Assembly: GCA_028275345.1 (NCBI GenBank)
Contig: JAPWUV010000007.1
Span: forward strand, 124,001 to 188,000
Source of the DNA: a bacterium
GTDB taxonomy: Bacteria > Zhuqueibacterota > Zhuqueibacteria > Oleimicrobiales > Geothermoviventaceae
Length of the DNA: 64,000 bases
Direction: 5' to 3'
A program made the position numbers and the translations under genes. The notes under the pieces are model-generated. The model had not been told where the DNA came from. It did not search any database and worked only from the letters and a program-made list of their open reading frames with translations. Numbering within the stretch: position 1 is the first letter of the stretch; every line of letters starts with the position of its first letter. This document shows, one piece after another, positions 44,760 through 52,419 of this stretch.

Positions 44760-46007
44760 CTATTCCTCCCACTGCGGTTCGGTGATCCGTCCGGCGAACA
44801 GGAGGGCGCCGGAGTCCCGCTCGCGGATCAGGAAGATGAAGGGCCGATCCACGCGGAAGAGCACCGCATTCTCTCCTCCGCCGACCGAAGTGACGCCGAC
44901 GATCACGACGGTCACGGCTGCTGCCTCGGTTCCCGCTTCATCCACCTGGACGTACGAGCGGTGGAGCACGGAGCTGATGTACGGCTGAAGCTGATCTTCG
45001 AAGAGTCGGCTGAAGTCCGCGCGATCCGGGTCAAAAGCGGTCTGCATCCCAAGCCGCTTGAGTTCGGGGCTCAGTTCCTTCCCGTAGCGGATCCGGAACT
45101 TGGGCAGCCAGATCGTCACCTTTCGTTCTTCGAAGCCGGAGAATAGGCTCTGCAGCTCGGGGGAGGAGATTTGCAGTAATAGCGAGTCGACATCGATTCC
45201 CGGCTCGGGCAGGAGGATGGTCATCGAGAAGTGGCCGGACCCATAGGGGAGGTCGACGGCGGCAAGATTTGCCCTGCGCTGGTACGGCAGGTCGTCCACC
45301 GTTTGGAGCATCATCCGGCAAGGGATCGTGCTACCTCCTGGCAGGTGGAATACATCCTCCTGCGTTTGGGATTCCTCGAAGCGGTACGTCCATAGCCCCT
45401 TGAAGTAGATGGCATTGGCGAGGAACATGACGTCGAGGGGATTAATGCTGTCCAGGACCTTCGGGATCCTTCCGTGGGTACGCTCGCTCGCCCACTGGTT
45501 GACCACCTGGACGGAACGAGGCGATGCGAAATCCAGGCCACTGACAGGGGCACCGAAGTAGTCCCTGACCAGGCGAACGAAGTCGCTCCGCACGTGCAAA
45601 CCCAATCTGTACCAGATGGCATTGGCGATCTCGAGCTGCACTTTCGGGTCCAGGGACAAGAGCAAGTCGGTCAGCCCTTTGAAGGCTGCGTCGGCTTCTT
45701 CCATGCCCAGGTCGGCGAATCCCAAGGCCGTCCACATTTCCTCCCGCGTAGCTCCGGAGGCACCATTGGCAACCATCGCCAGAGCTGCGGATACGCTGTA
45801 CGGACTGACGAAGACGTTGCCGCGACTTCCCTCGCTCCTCACGACCTCCTGAAAGAGCCGCAGCCCAAAATGGTTGCTATTCCGGACGGCGGCCTGTTCC
45901 TCCGCGGTCAGAGGGCGAACCTGACCCTCAGGCCCAGTGGAGAATCTCCGAGTACAGGAGACCAACGTAAGCAAACCGAGGCTAGCTGAAAGTACGCGTA
46001 GTTTCAT
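44760..46007 (-). CDS. Lipoprotein serpin (serine protease inhibitor family)
   Basis: A 415-residue serpin exported as a lipoprotein: signal with lipobox LVSC (C18), then the full serpin fold. Hallmarks include NVFVSPYSVSAALAMVANGA, NAIYFKGLWTYRFEES, IWLPKFRI and the reactive-loop hinge DEAGTEAAAVT at 356-366. A small-residue hinge is expected of inhibitory serpins. Counting from the hinge (E357 as P17) puts P1-P1' at T373-S374. It should trap a serine or cysteine protease with elastase-like or subtilisin-like preference at the cell surface; this is inferred. AAAGGAGGGG precedes the ATG. It lies 185 bases downstream of the CX2C/HX3H repeat protein on the same strand. Confidence 0.93.
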   Translation of the reverse strand: MKLRVLSASLGLLTLVSCTRRFSTGPEGQVRPLTAEEQAAVRNSNHFGLRLFQEVVRSEGSRGNVFVSPYSVSAALAMVANGASGATREEMWTALGFADLGMEEADAAFKGLTDLLLSLDPKVQLEIANAIWYRLGLHVRSDFVRLVRDYFGAPVSGLDFASPRSVQVVNQWASERTHGRIPKVLDSINPLDVMFLANAIYFKGLWTYRFEESQTQEDVFHLPGGSTIPCRMMLQTVDDLPYQRRANLAAVDLPYGSGHFSMTILLPEPGIDVDSLLLQISSPELQSLFSGFEERKVTIWLPKFRIRYGKELSPELKRLGMQTAFDPDRADFSRLFEDQLQPYISSVLHRSYVQVDEAGTEAAAVTVVIVGVTSVGGGENAVLFRVDRPFIFLIRERDSGALLFAGRITEPQWEE

Positions 46008-46192
46008 CGCCCCTCCTTTCGCGCCGGATGCGCGGGCCGGGTTGACCATCATCGGGGGCAGCCCCAGCTTCTCGCTTTCTTGGCCGCCTTGGGTGCAGGC
46101 AAACCCTTCCGTTTCGCTGCGAGCTCGTGAGCCACTGGCCGGCGTTACTGAGCTCAGGAGATGAGTCCCGGTCCGGTGGGCCCAGCTCCGGA

Positions 46193-48322
46193 TCAGCGCA
46201 AGAGAAGAAGCCGCAGCGTGGGGCCGATTTGTCTCTGCGCGCGAAGACGGCAGAAGTATAGACCAGTCGCTGCGGGTTTCCCTGCGTCATCACGGCCATC
46301 CCAGACGACCTTGTGAATTCCGGCTCTCCCGCTGCTGAGCCGAAGGGTGCGGATGCGCCTGCCGAGGAGGTCGAAAATCTCGAGTTGGACCGCCTCTGCC
46401 GGGACGGGCATCAGCATCTCGATGCGGACCTCCGTTCCGCCACCTGACATGGGATTCGGGAAGGCGCCGAGCAATCGGTAGCTACCCGGTACGGAGGTTT
46501 CGTCGCGCGGGACGGATGTTGGTAGGCCTAGTAGCTGGCAAAGGCGGACCGGGTCTGCCCGCAAGGTGTGGATCGTGCCCTGCGCCGTGAATGCCCCATG
46601 TTCCAAGGAGTGAAGGGCCATGTAGGGTAGATCGACGGAGTCCTTTCGGACGGGGTTGACGATGCATACGAAGCCCATGTTCACACTCTGGCCGCAAACC
46701 TCGCAAACTTCCAGCCCATGCTGGGGAGAGTCGATCCGGTAGGGCTCCGCTTCGCGTGGCTCTTTGGGGAGCTTGTCTAGTGCCTCCGCCAGTCTCCAGG
46801 CAAGGGCACGGCCGTCCGGTATCCCGTCACCGTCCGTGTCGGGGAGGAGCGGGTTGGTCCCGAGGTGGCCCTCCTCGAGGTCGGCTAGGCCGTCCTTATC
46901 GGAATCGTCCTGCACAGGCTGTTGGTGGAAACTTCCGTCGGCATGGAGGGCACAGCTCAGGCTTCGGGCGGAAAGCTGCCCATCGTGCAGCGTAGCCGCG
47001 TACACGAAGCTGCCGTGCTTCAGCGCGTGCAGAGCGATGTAGGGCAGTTCGAGGCGGAAATTCTCTGCGGGGTTGATGACCTCGAAGTAGCCCATGTTCA
47101 CCGTTTCCCCGCAGACCTCACAGGTTTCGATCCCCCGCATTGGATGGTCCACGCGGTACGGTCGGTCTTTGAGCGGTTCCGACGGCAAGGCCTCAAGCTC
47201 CGCGGCCCAATTCACCGCCAGCTCTGGGCCGTCGACAATCCGGTTGGTATTCGCGTCGGCAAGGGACGGATCTAGACCAAGCCGAGCCTCTTCTGTATCG
47301 GCGATCCCATCGCCATCGGCATCCAGCTCGGTTTCGAAGGGGAGTGTGTGCACCGCGTAGGGCCAATCCAAGATGCGGATCAAGCGCAACAGATTGACCC
47401 GACCCCGGTGGAGCTGGCCGGCGAAATCGAGCGAGCCATGCCACAGCGTGTGAAGGGCCAGGTACGGCAGATCCAGCGAGTCGTTGAGGCTCGGGTTCAC
47501 AATCCGGACGAAGCCCATGTTGACCAGTGAGTCGCAGACGCTGCACGCTTCCAGGCCACGTGCCATGCGGTCGATCCTGTACGGCTGTGCCACTTGCGGG
47601 GCTGTCGGTAGGGAATCAATCGCGGCAGCAAGCCGCAGGGCCAACTCGACCCCGTCCAGGGGGAGGGTCGGCTTAACGAGCGCCTCTTCGTAGCGGTCGA
47701 GGAGGAAGTTGCGATTCGTGTCGAGGGAATCCGGCAGGGGAAGCCTGTGCGGGTCGATCGATTGGCCCAGAGCCGGTCCGGCCAGAAGTGCGAAGGAGGA
47801 GGCAGCGAGCGGCATCCAGATTCTCGCCGGGCTCCTCCGCCGAGGCGCGCCGCGGAAGCCTTGCGCTAGCCCTCGGGCTTCTGCGTAGCAGGCGCGGTAG
47901 TGGGGGAGTAGCCCCGGCGTCACCTTGCATCCGGGACAGGCCCAGTGAAAAAGGAGCTGCTGATCGGCTGGCGACAAGTCGTTTGGCGCATACCCGCGCT
48001 CAATGAAGCTCTCCACGCAGCACTCGGGATAACCGAAGAGCCGTCCTTCCAGGCGCATCTCCTCCGGGCTATGCAGAACCGGCTTGCCATCGAAGGAGCG
48101 GACGTACTCGCGGAGTAGGGAACTCTCGAGACTGAAGACGAGCTCCGCCCTCGAGTCGCCGCTGAGAAGAACACGACGGACTTCCTGCCATTGGAGTCCC
48201 AGGTCTCGGAGCCAATTCAGCTCCGCGCGCCCGAACTGGGCTTCCCAGCGGCTCAGAGGTTTCACCTTGCGCCGCGTCAGGACGGAGAGATAGACGAACT
48301 CGAATCCTTTCCTGGGACGCAT
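46193..48322 (-). CDS. Triple CX2C-X27-HX3H repeat protein with DUF483-like N-terminus and FlgD/T9SS-like tail
   Basis: A 709-residue protein of unrecognised function. Residues 1-160: soluble DUF483-like domain (LFGYPECCVESF, then WACPGC). Residues 168-188: a signal-like hydrophobic stretch ending PALGQS. Then three ~95-residue repeats, each with YRxDxxxxGxExCxVC, VNMGF/Y, a following Asn-Pro, and LPYxALHxLxHG. In all three the cysteines and histidines keep the spacing C-X2-C-X27-H-X3-H (C260/C263/H291/H295; C401/C404/H432/H436; C540/C543/H571/H575). Two calcium-type Asp-rich linkers (DADGDGIADTEE; DSDKDGLADLEE plus DTDGDGIPDG) separate them. Residues 620-709 are a FlgD-Ig/type-IX-like tail. 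AAGGAGGTGG precedes the ATG. A metal-binding secreted protein is inferred. Confidence 0.8.
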   Translation of the reverse strand: MRPRKGFEFVYLSVLTRRKVKPLSRWEAQFGRAELNWLRDLGLQWQEVRRVLLSGDSRAELVFSLESSLLREYVRSFDGKPVLHSPEEMRLEGRLFGYPECCVESFIERGYAPNDLSPADQQLLFHWACPGCKVTPGLLPHYRACYAEARGLAQGFRGAPRRRSPARIWMPLAASSFALLAGPALGQSIDPHRLPLPDSLDTNRNFLLDRYEEALVKPTLPLDGVELALRLAAAIDSLPTAPQVAQPYRIDRMARGLEACSVCDSLVNMGFVRIVNPSLNDSLDLPYLALHTLWHGSLDFAGQLHRGRVNLLRLIRILDWPYAVHTLPFETELDADGDGIADTEEARLGLDPSLADANTNRIVDGPELAVNWAAELEALPSEPLKDRPYRVDHPMRGIETCEVCGETVNMGYFEVINPAENFRLELPYIALHALKHGSFVYAATLHDGQLSARSLSCALHADGSFHQQPVQDDSDKDGLADLEEGHLGTNPLLPDTDGDGIPDGRALAWRLAEALDKLPKEPREAEPYRIDSPQHGLEVCEVCGQSVNMGFVCIVNPVRKDSVDLPYMALHSLEHGAFTAQGTIHTLRADPVRLCQLLGLPTSVPRDETSVPGSYRLLGAFPNPMSGGGTEVRIEMLMPVPAEAVQLEIFDLLGRRIRTLRLSSGRAGIHKVVWDGRDDAGKPAATGLYFCRLRAQRQIGPTLRLLLLR
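46520..46810 (-). repeat. CX2C-X27-HX3H module, copy 3
   Basis: Third copy of the protein-level repeat: CEVC, NMGF, NP, LPYMALHSLEHG. Confidence 0.8.
46943..47227 (-). repeat. CX2C-X27-HX3H module, copy 2
   Basis: Second copy: CEVC, NMGY, NP, LPYIALHALKHG. Asp-rich calcium-type linkers flank it on both sides. Confidence 0.8.
47360..47650 (-). repeat. CX2C-X27-HX3H module, copy 1
   Basis: First copy: CSVC, NMGF, NP, LPYLALHTLWHG. It follows the signal-like stretch and a short Asp/Asn-rich segment. Confidence 0.8.
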
Positions 48323-48364
48323 ACCCACCTCCTTCGCTCTCCAGCTAGCCATGACGCCAGGGAG

Positions 48365-51199
48365 CTATCGCAACAGAATCATCTTGCCTACCGCCGATCC
48401 CTCGCGAGCCTGGGCCCGAAGGAAGTAGATCCCGTTCGGCAAGAGCCCGCCACTCCCGTCAAGCCCCCTCCAGACGAACTCGTGCTGGCCAGGGGGTCTT
48501 GCACCGAGATCTGACTTCCAGACAATCCGCCCCTGCAAGTCCAGAATCTCGACCTGCACCTCCGAGGGCCGAGAAAGCCAGTACCTCACCCGGATCTCTT
48601 TGTGCCCCGGATTTGGGTAGACCGCTTGGATGCCCAAACAGCGCGGCATCGTCCGTTCCTCGGTGCCGGTTTCGGCTTTGGTGGGGTAAGGCATCCCTCC
48701 GATCTGGGCGGACTGGAGGGACCAGGAGAGGAGTCCGAAGCCGCACAGAGTCACCTTGACAGGACCGATCCCCGGCGCAAGCCAGATTGCCCAATCGTTG
48801 TCGGTGCCGCGGAAATGGAACCAAAACCGGTAGCAGGCGCCGAATGAGCCGGCCGGTGTGTCCACCGTGTCCGTCCGGCTCTCCAGCTCCACCTCCCACG
48901 CGAGGTTTCCGGACGGATCTGTCACCGGCCACCGCTTTCCCAATTCGCGGGTGAAATCGAGCCAAAGCTGCTCCCGGTCTCCGTCCCTCACGAACAGCTT
49001 CCCGTCCTGGGTGAAGCGCACAAGGCACGGCCCGTACGGCGGAAGATTATTGAGGCGAAAGTAGGTGAAGCTGTCGAGCCGAACCGACTCCGTCACTGAC
49101 CAAGCCATTCCCCCCTCCGAGAAGATCCAGCGATTCCCGACCGAGAGCGGGAAGTAGAGGTTCCAGCTGTCCGCGGGATATCCGAGGGCGCGGTTGATGG
49201 CATGCAGGGCGGAGTTCCGCACATCCGGATCCGCATCCTTTGTCAGCTGGACTAGATCGCGAAAAACCTCGGCCCTGTGGGAACGGACCGCCTCGCGCAG
49301 GTACTCGAACCGGGCTCGATGGAGGGCGTCTTCGCCAAGCCACGGTTCATCCTCTGCAAAGAGAAGTCCGCAGACCTCCGCGGCGTGCCGCCGCACCCAC
49401 CATTGGGGAGAAGCCATGGCGCCGAGGAGCTCCTCCAAATCCTGAAACGCGGTGGCCGGAAATCGAGCGGGGATATTCCAGAGGTGAATCCTCGGTTGGG
49501 TGAAGTCTTGCTCCCAAGTCTGGACCAGCTGAGAAGCGCCATCTGGCTGGACGAGCACGTACCAGTACCTGCGGTTGAGGCAGCCCGAGGGGCAATCTCC
49601 CCAGCCTTCGCTGAAGATGAAGTGCCAGAGGTTATCCTTCCTGAAACACTCGATTCGGTTCCCATCCCCTGCGACGGAGTTCGGGTTGGCCGAGATCACC
49701 CCTGGGACGGAAACGTAGTGTCTGGCTAGCTCCGGCACTCGCATCGGTCGAGCGAAGGTGAGGAGGAAATGGGGCAAGTCGCTTCCAATGCGCTCGACCG
49801 AAAGGAGGTCGTAGCTTTTTCCCAAGGAGTCAATGGGCTCGTATCCCGTTTCGACCTGTCCGCGATTCCAAGCGGCAAGCCACGGTGCTGACGGCGAGCA
49901 GGACACAATCAGCTGGTCGGGTACGTAATCGGGGAGGGCGTGGAGCTCCGCGAGGCGATCGTGAGCAGTTCTGGCTGCGGCGAGGGCCCATTCGACTTCG
50001 TCGGCGAGCTTCTCGTCCAGGAAGATTCCGGATTCCTGAAGGCGGAGGGTAAGCGTCACGGCGTCGGGGCTGTGGCGATTACGGTAGACCCAAACCCCAT
50101 CCCCCAATGTGGCGATGTAGACGGTGCCGGGCTCCGCCGCATCGGAGACCAGCCGTGCGATTCCGCGGACGGGAGTAGCGTCCCTTGTACGAACAGGGCG
50201 CCAGGTAGCCCCTCCGTCGAAGCTTTCCCAGAGGGCCCAGTGATCTTCCGGCGAGGTCCGACCTCCCGCCCACACGTGATCCGGGCGGCCGCTGTCGATA
50301 GCTAGTCCGAAGAAATAGACGGGCTCGCCCCGCAGCGAGGTGGACTTCCACGTGCGTCCCGTGTCGTGCGAGGCGATCACCGCACCTTCCATCCCCGCGA
50401 AGAGCACATTGGGGCGCGACGCATGTGCGGCAAGGGCATCGCAAGCGTTGTCCCCACCCATGTCGGGGAAAGAGAGTTGCCAAGAATCCCCGCAGTCCAG
50501 CGAGCGTGCGAGCCAAGGGGCGAAGGTTGCGTTCTCTCCCCCGGCCCAGACGATTCCGCAGGGGGACGCAGGATCGGACAGGGCAAGGGCGTTGACCGTC
50601 GCCAGTCCCAATGGGAGAACCTTCTTCCAGCGGAATCTCGGGGCTTCAGCGGCGTAAACACTTCCCCCGACGGACGCAAAGACCCGGGCCGGCGGAAGAT
50701 GCCCGCTCGAGCTGAAACAAGCGAGGGCGCGGACCTCCGCCGGCCGTTGGGGATCCAGCCCCTGATCGACGGCTACCCAGCCGCTGTCTGTGAAGGCGTA
50801 AAGGAGCGGCTCGCCTGGGAACTGCGCGGCGGTTCCAACCAAGGGCACCTCGAAGTCGGCCGGGCCGATCCCGTACCGACAAACCCCCACCGAGCGGAGG
50901 CTCTCGTTCCCCAGTCCGAGATTGACCCAGTCGGAATACGGGGCCGACAGATCCCGGCGGTACACGCCTTGCGTTTCCGTGATCGCGTAGAGGTACCGGA
51001 CAGGCGAGGATGAGCCCGGCGACACGGCCAGGTCCCTCACGACCTGACTCGTAAGCCCGAATGGTAGGGCTCGTTGGGCGAGACCGTAGCTCGTTTCCCC
51101 GAGCAGAAGGGCAAGGACAAGAAGGAGCAGGTGTACTTTTCCCGCCGCGGAATTTGCCGCGCTTCGCTCGGCAAACTCATTCATTTTCCGGGCGCTCAA
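48365..51199 (-). CDS. Large secreted BNR/propeller-like protein with HEAT-like region and FlgD/T9SS-like tail
   Basis: A secreted protein of about 944 residues. A signal helix (LLLLVLALLLG) is near residues 20-32. Residues 50-370 resemble BNR/YCF48-type propeller repeats (SHDTGRTWKS, SFDGGATWRPV, SLDCGDSWQL). A middle region without clear homology follows, then a short HEAT-like stretch (WWVRRHAAEVCGLL, then DPDVRNSALHAI). The C-terminal ~85 residues form a FlgD-Ig-like tail (VYPNPGHKEIRV, NGIYFLRA, ending KMILLR). TTG 51199 has GGAGG six bases upstream; ATG 51184 is an alternative start. Its stop lies 42 bases before the CX2C/HX3H gene, which has the same type of tail, so the two are probably an operon and use the same secretion route. 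Confidence 0.8.
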   Translation of the reverse strand: MSARKMNEFAERSAANSAAGKVHLLLLVLALLLGETSYGLAQRALPFGLTSQVVRDLAVSPGSSSPVRYLYAITETQGVYRRDLSAPYSDWVNLGLGNESLRSVGVCRYGIGPADFEVPLVGTAAQFPGEPLLYAFTDSGWVAVDQGLDPQRPAEVRALACFSSSGHLPPARVFASVGGSVYAAEAPRFRWKKVLPLGLATVNALALSDPASPCGIVWAGGENATFAPWLARSLDCGDSWQLSFPDMGGDNACDALAAHASRPNVLFAGMEGAVIASHDTGRTWKSTSLRGEPVYFFGLAIDSGRPDHVWAGGRTSPEDHWALWESFDGGATWRPVRTRDATPVRGIARLVSDAAEPGTVYIATLGDGVWVYRNRHSPDAVTLTLRLQESGIFLDEKLADEVEWALAAARTAHDRLAELHALPDYVPDQLIVSCSPSAPWLAAWNRGQVETGYEPIDSLGKSYDLLSVERIGSDLPHFLLTFARPMRVPELARHYVSVPGVISANPNSVAGDGNRIECFRKDNLWHFIFSEGWGDCPSGCLNRRYWYVLVQPDGASQLVQTWEQDFTQPRIHLWNIPARFPATAFQDLEELLGAMASPQWWVRRHAAEVCGLLFAEDEPWLGEDALHRARFEYLREAVRSHRAEVFRDLVQLTKDADPDVRNSALHAINRALGYPADSWNLYFPLSVGNRWIFSEGGMAWSVTESVRLDSFTYFRLNNLPPYGPCLVRFTQDGKLFVRDGDREQLWLDFTRELGKRWPVTDPSGNLAWEVELESRTDTVDTPAGSFGACYRFWFHFRGTDNDWAIWLAPGIGPVKVTLCGFGLLSWSLQSAQIGGMPYPTKAETGTEERTMPRCLGIQAVYPNPGHKEIRVRYWLSRPSEVQVEILDLQGRIVWKSDLGARPPGQHEFVWRGLDGSGGLLPNGIYFLRAQAREGSAVGKMILLR

Positions 51200-51927
51200 C
51201 TCTCGCCTCCTTTGCCGCGGACGGGCCTCGCACAAGGTCCGTATATCTTCCGATCGGCGCAACGACATTGCTAGCCGCATCGACCGCCCCTCAGAATCGC
51301 GCCGCCGGCATTCCGGGTTTCACCGGATCTCGAGACGCGCGAATGAGATGATCTGCGCTGCCCTCGCTCTCCGCCGTGTGGGACTCAGCTTTCTTTCCTT
51401 CCCGGCGCACCTTCCGGACCCGCGCCCGGCAGGGTCCGCTTCGGAATCAAGGGCGATTTGCACGGTTAATCTATCAACAAAACCGGCCCGGAGCAAGGGA
51501 AAGGACCGTACGAATGGGTCGCGGGCTGATCTGCTGCAGATTCGAGCCGGGAACAGGTGGCGGCGAGGTACGGAGTCAGCACTCACTGGGGGTGAGCCGC
51601 AGCGGCTCGGGCGTATGAGGTCTTCTGTGCCGAGCGTTCGGGAATCGCCGGCTCGGCGATCCCGGCTGGGCCGGTCAACGGCGAGTGCGGACGGCCATAC
51701 GTCGCCTCGCCGTCCTTCCGACGGATGGGCGAACGGGGGGGCGGCCTGCGGTCGGGGTTTCTTCGCTCCAATTGTTCGCGAGAGCCGAGGGGAGCGAGCT
51801 GCCGCATTAGCGCCGGAGCCGATTCCGAACCAAGCCGTGGTGGCTTTTCGAGGGACGAGCGATCGTCTGCTGCGCTTGTTGCTGGGAGGTACGGCCACCA
51901 GGATTTGGCTCGACCCGCGTTCTCATC
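51200..51927. other. 728-base intergenic region
   Basis: Open frames here are low-complexity Arg/Ser/Pro-rich and look non-coding. It contains the promoter candidate at 51240-51268 and a perfect hairpin ATCGCCG-GCT-CGGCGAT (51644-51660). The stop codon of the response regulator lies at its far end. Confidence 0.45.
51240..51268 (-). promoter_or_regulatory. Promoter candidate of the secreted-protein operon
   Basis: On the minus strand ATGTCG, exactly 17 bases, then TATACG; start predicted near 51233, ~35 bases before the TTG start. The spacing is ideal but the -35 match is only three of six. Confidence 0.38.
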
Positions 51928-52335
51928 TCATTGGGCCGGATCCGGCGGGTCGGGATCCCCGAGGTCTTCCTCGACCATCTCCCGCACGGCCTCCAGAAGC
52001 TCAACGGGGTCGTAGGGTTTGGGCAGGACCCTTTGTACCCCCTCGATGGGTTCGCCGAGCCGGCAGCAGCACTGGCTCAAGGCAGAGAGAATGCAGACGG
52101 GGATTTCCCGAAGCTCGGGATCTTCCCGTAGGAGGCGCAGGACCTCCGTCCCGCTCATCACAGGCATGTCCAGGTCGAGCAGGATGGCCGAGGGACGTTG
52201 AGTCCGGACGAGGCGGAGGGCTTCTTCCCCATTGGCGGCCAACAGGCACTGGAAGCCCGCGGATTCAAGAAGCCTCGAAATGGAACGCGTGATGGGGTAT
52301 TCGTCGTCGGCAACGAGGATCTGTTTTTTCGACAC
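51928..52335 (-). CDS. Single-domain response regulator
   Basis: A 135-residue stand-alone REC domain: acidic pair D10/D11 (VADDE), phosphoacceptor D54 in ILLDLDMP, S84, and K106 in LPKPYD. No output domain, so it acts through protein contacts like CheY/Spo0F types. The start is GTG 52335 with GGAGG seven bases upstream. An unusual CCC run (residues 89-91) lies in the alpha4 region, where partner contacts usually occur. It is 84 bases downstream of the HD-GYP gene, probably co-transcribed, which suggests it controls or is controlled by cyclic-di-nucleotide turnover. Confidence 0.92.
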   Translation of the reverse strand: MSKKQILVADDEYPITRSISRLLESAGFQCLLAANGEEALRLVRTQRPSAILLDLDMPVMSGTEVLRLLREDPELREIPVCILSALSQCCCRLGEPIEGVQRVLPKPYDPVELLEAVREMVEEDLGDPDPPDPAQ

Positions 52336-52419
52336 TGTCGGCCTCCGCGCGAAAGCTCGAAAGTCTCGTAAAGCCCGAGTGACCGGAGCTTCCTTCGATC
52401 TACCCCGGCCCCGTGCGAT

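Noticed and set aside
51320-51898. 192-codon minus-strand frame in the gap before the response regulator
   Set aside because: Low-complexity Arg/Ser/Pro-rich translation, no ribosome-binding site and no recognisable domain.
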